A DNA stretch of 17,657 nucleotides, from NCBI GenBank assembly GCA_023432025.1, contig JAEYVE010000117.1:1-17657 (forward strand), read 5' to 3'. Of the stretch, positions 8,067 through 15,295 are shown piece after piece. Each line of letters opens with the position of its first letter. Position 1 is the stretch's first letter. A program made the position numbers and the translations under genes. A model generated the notes under the pieces. The model searched no databases and was not told where the DNA came from. It saw nothing but the letters and a program-made list of their open reading frames with translations. This stretch comes from Pseudomonadota bacterium. GTDB taxonomy: Bacteria; Myxococcota_A; Polyangia; Polyangiales; Polyangiaceae.

Positions 8067-11000
8067 ATGACCGATACGCCGCGCCCCCTACCCAAACGCT
8101 TGGCGGATTTCGAGGTGATCCGCCGGTTGGGGATCGGCGGCATGGCCGAGGTCTTCCTGGCCAAGAAGCGCGGCGCCGAGGGCACGTACAAACTGCTCGT
8201 TCTGAAGCGCATCCTGCCGGCGTACGTCTCTTCGCGCCGTTTTCGCGCGATGTTCGCCGAAGAGGCGCAGCTCGCCACGCGCCTCAACCACCCGAACATC
8301 GTCCAAGTCTACGACTTTCAAGACTACGGCGACGACGGCCAGCTCCTCAGCATGGAGTACGTCGAGGGGCCGGATCTGCGCCGCCTGATCAAGGCCGCGC
8401 GCCAAAAGCAGCAGCGCCTGCCGCCGCCCTTGTGCGCTTACATCGTGGCCGAGGTCGCCAAGGGCCTGCACTACGCCCACGAACGCAAAGACGAGGGCGG
8501 CAAGCCCATCGACATCGTGCACCGTGACGTGTCGCCGCAGAACGTGCTCTTGAGCTTCGACGGCTCGGTCAAGGTCGCGGACTTCGGCATTGCTTCCGCG
8601 AACATGTTTCGCGAGGAGCCGGGCGTCCTCAAGGGCAAGACTGCCTATATGTCGCCGGAGCAAGCGCGCGGCGAGAAGGTGGACCGTCGCACGGACATCT
8701 ACTCGCTGGGCGTCGTCCTGCACGAAATGTTGACGGGCCGTCCGCTGCACGGCGAGCTCGAAGGGGACGAGCTGCTCGAGGCCGTGCGCCGCGGTCAAGT
8801 GGAGCCGCCCAGCACCTACGCGCTGGGCATCCCAGCCGAGCTCGACGAGCTCGTGATGAAGGCGCTGGCGCTCGACCCGAACGACCGCTTCCCGACCGGC
8901 CGCGAGATGGCTGCAGCGCTGTCGCGCGCGCTCTTCGAGATGCACGAGCTCGTCGACGCGCACACGCTGGAGGCGGCGCTCGAGGAGCTCGTGGAGCGCG
9001 AAACGCCGCCGCCCGAGGTCGCCGTCGCCGGCGGCTCGGAGGGCGCGCCGAGCGGTCCGGCGCCGGAAGACATCGAGGACGATTTCGACGTGGAGCCGGG
9101 CGGTGCGACGCCCGTGCAACCCGCGGCGGCGCAGCGCAAGACCGGGCGGGAGGTGCGGCACGTGGCCGTGGTCGCGCTGCGCATCTACGGCTTCGACGCG
9201 CTCGCCGAGAAGTTGGGTGAGTCGGGCGCGCGCTCGGCCGCCGATCGACTCAAGGCGACCATCGACGCCATTGCGTTCAAGAGAAACATCCGCCTCGACT
9301 GGGTGCCGGGCATGCACTCCGACGCGCGGGACGCGTACGCCGTCGCGGGGCTCTTGGCCAATCCCTCGGGAGCGGCCGCGGATGCCGTGTGGTTCTCGGT
9401 GGACGCTCACGACGTGGTGACCGGCGCGGCGGCAGACTTGCCGACGGAGCTCGGCGTGAGCATCGGCATCGTCCGCGGCATCGCGAGTGGTCGGCGGGAC
9501 GCGGCCGGTCACCTCATGGATCACGAGGTGCAGCCCCCCGCGCTGGCGCTCTCTGCGCGGCTCCGTCACGAGGCGGGTCCCGCGGCGAGCTTGGTGGCTG
9601 GCGGCCTGTACCGCATGGTGCGGCGCGATTTTCTGTGGGGGGACGTCCCGGCGGTCGAAATCGAGGACGCCGAGAGTCAGGGGCTACCACGCCAAATGCG
9701 CGTGTACTCGCTGCTCCGGCCGCTCACTCGTGACGAAAAGCTGCAGGAGGTAGCGCTGGCGCCCAGCGAGCTGATTGGGCGAGACGCAGAGCTCGCCGAT
9801 TTGCACGCCGCTTACTACAGCGTGGTGGGCGCGGCTCCGGGCCAAGGGCACTCGGCGACGCGCGTCGTGTCGGGTGACTTGGGCATCGGCAAGACCGCCC
9901 TGGTCGGCGCCTTCGTGAACGAGCTACCGCCCGACGCGCGCGTGCTTCGGGCCGAGTGCGCCTACGTGCTTCAGGAGCTTCCCTACGCCACCATCGGCGA
10001 GTGGGTGCGCGAGCTCACCGAGGTGAAGAGTGATCAAGCGCTGCCGGACGCCGTGGAGCTCGTCCTGCGCGCGCTGGGCGGCTGGGGGCACCCCGAAGAA
10101 GAGCAGACCATCGCGCAGCGGCTGGGCGAGCTCGCCACCGGGCGCGCTACGCGCGTGCAAGACGAGGGTGAAGAGGCGCACAACCGCGCGCTCATTTTCA
10201 CCGGCCTTCGGCACTTGTTCGCGCGCGCCGCGTCGGAGGGGCCACTCGTCGTCGTGCTCGACGGGCTGCAGTGGTGCGACCAACAGAGCTTGGAGCTGGT
10301 CTCGGAGCTGGTGCACGGCCACGAGCCGATGCCGATGCTCACCATTTTGGTGACGCGCCCGGACGAGCGAACCGCGCGCTCCATCGAAGGCCTGGTGCGG
10401 CTCGATCTGGGCGGCCTCAGCACGGAGAATCAGGCGCGCCTCCTGCAAGCGCGCTTGGGCGTGGGCCCGGGCGTGGAGACCGTATGCGCGGACGTGCTGC
10501 CGCGCGCTGCGGGCAATCCCTTCTTTCTCCTGGAAATGGTGGACGCTTTGCTCGAGCGTGGCGTCCTCGAAATCCGCGAGTTGGAGGGCGGCAAGCAGAC
10601 GCTGGAGCGCGTGGACCTGGCCGGCAGCATCGTGACGCTGCCGTCCACGCTCGAGCAGCTCATCGCCGATCGCTTGGCCGAGTTGCCGCGCGAAGAGCAA
10701 GAGGTCCTGGACTGGCTCGCCGTGGCCGGGGTGCCTCTGTCCGATCGTGAGGTGCGTGAGCTGTCGGGTCACGGCGCCGCGCACGCCATGCGCAGCTTGT
10801 GCGCGCGCGGCCTGTGTGACGTGCGTGGCGACCGCGTGGACGTACGCCACCCGCTGACGCGTGACGTCGCCTATCGCTCGATGGACGTGGAGACACGCAC
10901 GCGCATGCACCGCGCGGTCGGCGAGCAAATGCTCGGGACGCCCCAGGCGGAGGGCCTCGGCGCCGCGGTGGTGGCGCGTCACTTGGCCAAGGGTGGCGCC

Positions 11001-12497
11001 AAGGACCAAGCCGTGGAGCTCTATCTGGAGGCCGCCGGCGCTGCCCGCGGTAGCTACCAAATTCCGCTCGCCACGCGTTGCTATCGCAAAGTCGTCGGTA
11101 TGCTGCCGGCGAGCGACCCGCGCTTGCTCGAGGTGCACGAGGCGCTCGAGGCCATCGCTCGTAACGAGGGCAAGTGGCGCGTGCGGCGTCAGCACCTGAC
11201 GCGTCTGCGCGAGCTGGCTCGCCAGAGCCGTCGTGGCTACTGGATCGCGACGGCCTTGCTGCGTACGGCGCGCTACCAGATGGACGGCGCTCAGCTCGCC
11301 AAGGCCGTCGTCTCGGCCGAGCGCGCCGAGCAGGCGGCGCTGGCCTCGGGCTCGCAAGTCATCATCGTGCAGGGGCAGGCGCTCCTCGCGGAGGTGCTGC
11401 GCGACGCGGGGGACATGCAAGGCGCCTTGGCGGCGGTGGATCGCGCGCTTTCGAGCTGCGAGCACCCCGACGTTACGGTGCGTCTGCGCGCCGAGGTGCT
11501 GCGCACCAAGGGCACGCTGCTGCGCCGCGTGGGCCGCGTTCACGAGGCCATCGAGGTGTACGCGGAGGCCATCGCGGTGTTCCAGCGGGTCGGCGCGCGG
11601 CGCATGGAGGCGCGGGCCAAGAGCTCACTTGCGTTCGCGCTCTACGTGCTCGGGCGCGTGGAGGATGGCGTGGCGCTCGGTCTGGAGTCGGTGCAAATCG
11701 ATTTGGCCATCGGCGGACGCTTTCAAATTGCCAAGACGCTGAGCAACGTCGCGCTCTGCTTTGCGGGCGGAGGCGACGACGAGCGGGCGCTTTCGTACCT
11801 GAGCCGCGCGCGCGAGTCGCACGAGCGCTACGGTGAGCACGACTCGCGCGCCGACACGCTGCTCGCGACGGCGGAGGTGCTCATCGAGCGCGGGGAGCTC
11901 GACAAAGCCCAAACCCTGGTGGGCGACGCGTCCGCGCTCACGCAGGTCACCGAAAGCGCCTACGACTCGATTCACGAGCGGCTCTTGCGCGCCGTTTTGG
12001 CGTACGAAATGGGCGACGCGCGCACCGCGGTGCAGCGCGCGTTCGAGGCGCGACAAGCCGCCGAGGCGCAGGCTTATGCAGCCTTCCACTTCTACGCCAT
12101 GGCGGTCGAGGCGGCGGCGCGCGTCGCGGCTGGAGAGGTGCACACCGGGGTGCTCTTGGCCACGACGGCGCTCGGCGCCATCGAAACCCTGCAAGGCTCG
12201 GAGTACGGGCTCCAGACGCGCGCGCTCTGTTGTGATGCGCTGAAGCGCGCCGGGTCGCCGCAAGCCGAGGAGCTCCGCCTCCGAGCGCTCCGCTACGTGG
12301 AGCGCTTGCAGCGCTCGCTTCGGGACGGTGATTTGCGCAACAAGTTCTTGCGCCGCAAGGCGGTCATTTCGTTGATGGGGCCGTCGGGGGAGCTGTTTCA
12401 GCGCAGCGCCTCCGAGACCACCGCGCAGCGCCGCGCGTCGGAGCTGCCGCGTCCCGAGGCCCCTCGGGTACCGGAGCTGGGAGGAAGGGACGCTTGA
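8067..12497 (+). CDS. Ser/Thr protein kinase fused to degenerate cyclase-like domain, STAND-type ATPase and TPR repeats
   Basis: 1476 residues, cytoplasmic (no membrane segment seen). Hanks kinase domain at about 15-290: glycine loop LGIGGMAEVF (21-30), catalytic Lys47 in VLK, likely Glu66, HRDVSPQN (152-159) with Asp154, DFG (172-174) and SPE (196-198). All catalytic residues are present, so it should be active. An acidic/Pro linker follows. Residues about 364-530 resemble a class III nucleotidyl cyclase domain (VALRIYGFDALAEKLG, VSIGIVRG, ALALSARL) but lack the metal Asp in the first strand, so this part is probably a sensory pseudo-cyclase. The ATPase begins near 568 (ELIGRDAEL), with Walker A GDLGIGKT (603-610) and Walker B VVVLDGLQWCD (728-738), as in AAA_16/STAND proteins. 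A helical region and TPRs (about 985-1420) end the chain. AGG-rich sequence precedes the ATG. The stop overlaps the patatin start. Confidence 0.93.
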   Translation: MTDTPRPLPKRLADFEVIRRLGIGGMAEVFLAKKRGAEGTYKLLVLKRILPAYVSSRRFRAMFAEEAQLATRLNHPNIVQVYDFQDYGDDGQLLSMEYVEGPDLRRLIKAARQKQQRLPPPLCAYIVAEVAKGLHYAHERKDEGGKPIDIVHRDVSPQNVLLSFDGSVKVADFGIASANMFREEPGVLKGKTAYMSPEQARGEKVDRRTDIYSLGVVLHEMLTGRPLHGELEGDELLEAVRRGQVEPPSTYALGIPAELDELVMKALALDPNDRFPTGREMAAALSRALFEMHELVDAHTLEAALEELVERETPPPEVAVAGGSEGAPSGPAPEDIEDDFDVEPGGATPVQPAAAQRKTGREVRHVAVVALRIYGFDALAEKLGESGARSAADRLKATIDAIAFKRNIRLDWVPGMHSDARDAYAVAGLLANPSGAAADAVWFSVDAHDVVTGAAADLPTELGVSIGIVRGIASGRRDAAGHLMDHEVQPPALALSARLRHEAGPAASLVAGGLYRMVRRDFLWGDVPAVEIEDAESQGLPRQMRVYSLLRPLTRDEKLQEVALAPSELIGRDAELADLHAAYYSVVGAAPGQGHSATRVVSGDLGIGKTALVGAFVNELPPDARVLRAECAYVLQELPYATIGEWVRELTEVKSDQALPDAVELVLRALGGWGHPEEEQTIAQRLGELATGRATRVQDEGEEAHNRALIFTGLRHLFARAASEGPLVVVLDGLQWCDQQSLELVSELVHGHEPMPMLTILVTRPDERTARSIEGLVRLDLGGLSTENQARLLQARLGVGPGVETVCADVLPRAAGNPFFLLEMVDALLERGVLEIRELEGGKQTLERVDLAGSIVTLPSTLEQLIADRLAELPREEQEVLDWLAVAGVPLSDREVRELSGHGAAHAMRSLCARGLCDVRGDRVDVRHPLTRDVAYRSMDVETRTRMHRAVGEQMLGTPQAEGLGAAVVARHLAKGGAKDQAVELYLEAAGAARGSYQIPLATRCYRKVVGMLPASDPRLLEVHEALEAIARNEGKWRVRRQHLTRLRELARQSRRGYWIATALLRTARYQMDGAQLAKAVVSAERAEQAALASGSQVIIVQGQALLAEVLRDAGDMQGALAAVDRALSSCEHPDVTVRLRAEVLRTKGTLLRRVGRVHEAIEVYAEAIAVFQRVGARRMEARAKSSLAFALYVLGRVEDGVALGLESVQIDLAIGGRFQIAKTLSNVALCFAGGGDDERALSYLSRARESHERYGEHDSRADTLLATAEVLIERGELDKAQTLVGDASALTQVTESAYDSIHERLLRAVLAYEMGDARTAVQRAFEARQAAEAQAYAAFHFYAMAVEAAARVAAGEVHTGVLLATTALGAIETLQGSEYGLQTRALCCDALKRAGSPQAEELRLRALRYVERLQRSLRDGDLRNKFLRRKAVISLMGPSGELFQRSASETTAQRRASELPRPEAPRVPELGGRDA
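12480..12484 (+). promoter_or_regulatory. Ribosome binding site of the patatin gene
   Basis: GGAGG, followed by AAGGG, lies nine bases before the TTG at 12494, inside the end of the kinase gene. It decides the unusual TTG start and supports translational coupling. Confidence 0.65.
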
Positions 12498-13735
12498 CGG
12501 AGACGCCGAAGAGACTCGCCATCGTGCTTTCGGGGGGTGGAGCGCGCGGCGCTTACGAGGCAGGGGTCCTGTCGTACTTGTTCGACGATTTGCCGAAGGT
12601 GCGCGGCCGCGCCGTGCAGGTGGACATCGTCTGCGGCACGAGCGTCGGGGCCATCAACTCCGCGTTTTTGGCGGCGCACCTGACGAACGCCAGCAACGGC
12701 GTGCGCCGGCTGGTCGAGCTTTGGCAGACGCTCCGCCTCGAGAAGGTGCTGGGCTTCGGCGTGCGCCAAGCCACGGCGCTGCCGCGCCTCTTGCTCGGCG
12801 GGCACGCGGACGGTCTCTTCGACGTGACGCCGATGGCGCGGCTCGTCCGCCAAGAAATTCCGTGGCGCGCCGTCACACGCACGTTCCGCGCCGGAGCGCT
12901 GCGCGCGCTCAGCATTACCGCCACGGAGGTGTCCACCGGGCGCACCGTGCTCTTCATGCAGACGGGCCCGGGCACCGGGCTGCCGGCGCACGCGCCGCCG
13001 CGCACGCTGATTCGGGGCGAGCGCATCGGGCCGCACCACGCGCTGGCGTCGGCCTCCATTCCGCTTCTCTTTCCGCCGGTGCCGATCGGCAATCAGCTCT
13101 ACATGGACGGCGGCCTCCGGCAAAACACGCCCATCGCGCCGGCGCTCCGCCTCGGCGCAACGCACGCGCTCATCGTCGGCACGTCGCGTCAGACGCGCGG
13201 CGTGGTGTCGAACGAGTCGCAGGAGCCACCGAACGCGGCGTTCGTGCTCGGTAAAATCATGAACGCGCTCCTGCTGGACCATTTGGAGGCGGACTTGGCT
13301 ACGGTGGGGCTCTTGAACGACGTCATCGACAGCGGGCGCGCCGCCTACGGCTCGCATTTCGAGGCGTCGTTGAACCGCGCGGCGCAAACGCGCGGCGGTC
13401 GCCAACTGCAACGCGTCTCGACGCTGGTGGTGCGCCCATCGGAGTCCATCGGCAGTCTCACGGCGGAATTCTTGCGGCGCGGCGGCGTCAAGAGCGGCAG
13501 CGCGCTCACGCGGCGCGTCTTGAGCTACGTGGACTCGGGCAAGAACGAAGCGGACCTCGGCAGCTACCTTTTGTTCGACGGCGAGTTCGCGAAAATGCTC
13601 GTCGAGCTGGGGCGTTCGGACGCGCGCGCGCAACGCGACAACATCCTCGAGTTCCTCGAGGACCTCGACAGCGCGCCGCCGGCGCCGAGCGGCCCCGCTT
13701 CGCCATACGAAATGCCGCCGCCTGCTGTGGGGTGA
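12494..13735 (+). CDS. Patatin-like phospholipase
   Basis: 413 residues with the complete patatin signature. The oxyanion loop is SGGGARGAY (13-21), the nucleophile elbow GTSVG has Ser50, and the DGG motif (205-207, MDGGLRQN) supplies Asp205 of the Ser-Asp dyad. The family hydrolyses acyl esters of membrane lipids. No signal peptide is seen, so it is probably cytoplasmic, as for RssA/NTE-type members, unless delivered by a secretion system. The C-terminal third is a less conserved helical region ending in a Pro-rich tail. Translation starts at TTG (12494), overlapping the kinase stop as TTGA, with a strong GGAGG upstream. The two proteins are thus co-translated, which suggests the kinase protein controls, or is functionally tied to, the lipase; that link is inference. 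Downstream lies the decayed minus-strand locus. Confidence 0.93.
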   Translation: MTETPKRLAIVLSGGGARGAYEAGVLSYLFDDLPKVRGRAVQVDIVCGTSVGAINSAFLAAHLTNASNGVRRLVELWQTLRLEKVLGFGVRQATALPRLLLGGHADGLFDVTPMARLVRQEIPWRAVTRTFRAGALRALSITATEVSTGRTVLFMQTGPGTGLPAHAPPRTLIRGERIGPHHALASASIPLLFPPVPIGNQLYMDGGLRQNTPIAPALRLGATHALIVGTSRQTRGVVSNESQEPPNAAFVLGKIMNALLLDHLEADLATVGLLNDVIDSGRAAYGSHFEASLNRAAQTRGGRQLQRVSTLVVRPSESIGSLTAEFLRRGGVKSGSALTRRVLSYVDSGKNEADLGSYLLFDGEFAKMLVELGRSDARAQRDNILEFLEDLDSAPPAPSGPASPYEMPPPAVG

Positions 13736-13998
13736 GGCGGGGGCGAGGCTATCCGCGCCGCACATCGCGCCGGCTTCTTCTTCGGTGACGTCACTGCCCA
13801 CGGCGAGCTCTTCGCTCGAGTCCACCGCTTCCTCGCGCCCGGATTCGGGGAAGGAAAGCCCGTGAGGTACCAACGGGGGAATTTGAGGCCTTCGGTGGCG
13901 CAGTCGCCGTCTGCTCGCCCGTCGCGGCGGAAGGGGCCGACGAGGTCGGCTTCGAGGGCGCGGACCAGGTGCTCGCGAGGGGCGGTGATGGCAGTCAT
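13736..13998 (-). pseudogene. Frameshifted N-terminal remnant of a DrmA-like (DISARM) helicase
   Basis: From an ATG at 13998 the frame reads REHLVRALEADLVGPF and then FPRWYLTGF, a pattern I recognise from the N-terminus of DISARM DrmA helicases (an LVxALxxDLVGP block followed by PSRWYLTGFL). Immediately after that, near 13848-13857 (a run of g and a on the plus strand), sense continues in another frame: PESGREEAVDSSEELAV, then GSDVTEEEAGA. This matches the acidic segment that follows in the family. A one-base shift therefore splits the reading. Only about 85 codons remain of a protein normally over 1000 residues; the rest, including all helicase motifs, is missing where the sequence meets the patatin gene end. 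The natural-looking start lies 70 bp after the hipA stop on the same strand, as in an operon. Family call from motif memory; the broken state is seen directly. Confidence 0.6.
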
Positions 13999-14018
13999 GG
14001 TGGGATGCTCGACGCAGG

Positions 14019-14030
14019 GCTCCCGGGAGC
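14019..14030. repeat. 12-bp perfect palindrome between hipA and the drmA remnant
   Basis: gctcccgggagc is fully self-complementary and sits in the 70-bp spacer. It could form part of a small hairpin or an operator. In GC-rich DNA this length can occur by chance. Confidence 0.25.
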
Positions 14031-14068
14031 GACGAAGCGCCGGTGCAAAGAGGTCGGTGGGCGGCTCC

Positions 14069-15295
14069 TCAATCCTCGGAGGCCAAGAAGCGCTCTGCTT
14101 GCTGAGCGATGCGCGCCTGGACGCGCTCGGCGTGGATCGAGTTCGTCATGTGCGCTCGAACCTCGTCGCGATGCTTACGCGCGTCCTCGGCGACTTGCGT
14201 CGCGATGTCTCGGAGGCCCAAGCTCGAACCGAGCTTCCGTTCGAGTCGTTCGAACGTAGAGGGGGTGATCCGCTCGAAGCGCTTGCTCCCGTCGAAGCGA
14301 AGACCGAGATCTTCGGGTGAGCCCGTGGGCCTGTAGACGAACGTGGCGACGAGGTCGTACGCAGGCGCGAGCGTCGGACGGCGTGGGTCGCGGTAAATGA
14401 GGGACCAGTTCTTGAGGTGCGCGTCTCCGTTGCCAATGAGGACGTTGAACGCGAGCCGACGGGTAAATTCCTCGAGCGCTCGCGCGTCGCGGCGGCGATG
14501 GACGAGAGCCGCCACGGTCTCGAAGGAGCCCATGTACTTGTCGGCCGGGTAGATCCCACGGACCTGGGCGAGGTCTTCGACGTGAACGAGTCTGCGATCT
14601 GGCGTGCGATCGAAGCGACGGATCGCGTAGGCACGAGTCTCCTGTCCCCACACCTGGTCGGGGATGTCTTGGATCAGCTCCCGTGAGACCAACCTGACCT
14701 CGGGAACGTCGATGCCGACTCGCTCCGCCAGCTTCATCATGGCGTATTCGTTGCTGGGAACATCGGCATGCCGACCGTCCGGCAACTTGACGATCCAGTC
14801 TCCGTACTCTCCGGTGGCTGGCGCAGTGAAGCGATCCTCACGTTCGAGCATGGAGAACTTCATCGCGACGCCAGCCAACGAGAAGCGCCACTCGACTCCG
14901 GCGGACGTGCGAGGAGGAGCGTTGGGCGTCTCCCAGGTGGGTTCGTCCTGCAATGGTTCGTCGATCGGCAGTACGCGTACCGCCCCGGGGAGATCGTGTC
15001 CTACCTCCGCCAAAAGCTCCATTTCGCGGACCTCCTTGATGCCTCGCTGCTCGGCGACCCAGTCGCGGAGGATGCCTTCTGGCAGCAAGTTGGAGAACCA
15101 CGGTGGCAGGCTGACGTTGGCGGACCAGGTCCCCTTCAGGTTTTCTTCGAAGCAAAGACCCAGGATCGCTCGATCCGGATCGGACACGTAGTCTTTTTCG
15201 AAGGTGAACCGAGTGCGGTCCTCCCGGCGCAGCAAACGACCGATGAGACGCTCGTGAAGATAGACGGCGAACTGCTCTTCAGTCCTGCGGTTCAT
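14069..15295 (-). CDS. HipA-like Ser/Thr kinase (single chain, no HipB partner seen)
   Basis: 408 residues from ATG 15295. The N-terminal third (FAVYLHERLIGRLLR to LPPWFSNLLPEG) matches the HipA N-terminal 'couple' domain. The rest is the HipA kinase domain: glycine-rich SLAGVAMKFS (139-148), ATP-binding Lys170 in DWIVKLP, catalytic loop IGNGDAHLKN (287-296) with Asp291 and Asn296, and metal Asp314 in PAYD. HipA toxins phosphorylate translation factors such as glutamyl-tRNA synthetase and are normally held by a HipB repressor; no helix-turn-helix gene is adjacent here. The start overlaps the DUF262 gene end by 17 bp. ATG 15295 is preferred over ATG 15313 because GAGG lies six bases upstream of it. 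The loop NEY (182-184) that follows the regulatory serine in E. coli HipA is present, with Ser181 directly before it. Likely translationally coupled to DUF262. Confidence 0.88.
   Translation of the reverse strand: MNRRTEEQFAVYLHERLIGRLLRREDRTRFTFEKDYVSDPDRAILGLCFEENLKGTWSANVSLPPWFSNLLPEGILRDWVAEQRGIKEVREMELLAEVGHDLPGAVRVLPIDEPLQDEPTWETPNAPPRTSAGVEWRFSLAGVAMKFSMLEREDRFTAPATGEYGDWIVKLPDGRHADVPSNEYAMMKLAERVGIDVPEVRLVSRELIQDIPDQVWGQETRAYAIRRFDRTPDRRLVHVEDLAQVRGIYPADKYMGSFETVAALVHRRRDARALEEFTRRLAFNVLIGNGDAHLKNWSLIYRDPRRPTLAPAYDLVATFVYRPTGSPEDLGLRFDGSKRFERITPSTFERLERKLGSSLGLRDIATQVAEDARKHRDEVRAHMTNSIHAERVQARIAQQAERFLASED

Noticed and set aside
5864..8527. 887-codon open frame on the plus strand opposite the TPR lipoprotein gene
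   Set aside because: It is Arg/Gly/His-rich with no domain, and lies antisense to a gene with a clear lipoprotein signal and TPRs. Long antisense frames are normal in such GC-rich DNA.
8088..9569. 493-codon minus-strand frame opposite the kinase domain
   Set aside because: Mirror of an intact kinase; low-complexity Arg/His/Val composition and no motif.
9924..11543. 539-codon minus-strand frame opposite the ATPase and TPR region
   Set aside because: Shadow of the real kinase-ATPase gene; Ala/His/Arg/Gln-rich without any fold signature.
12398..13873. 491-codon minus-strand frame opposite the patatin gene
   Set aside because: Most is a shadow of patatin. Only its first roughly 45 codons (upstream of the patatin stop) are meaningful, as part of the DrmA-like remnant, and are annotated there.
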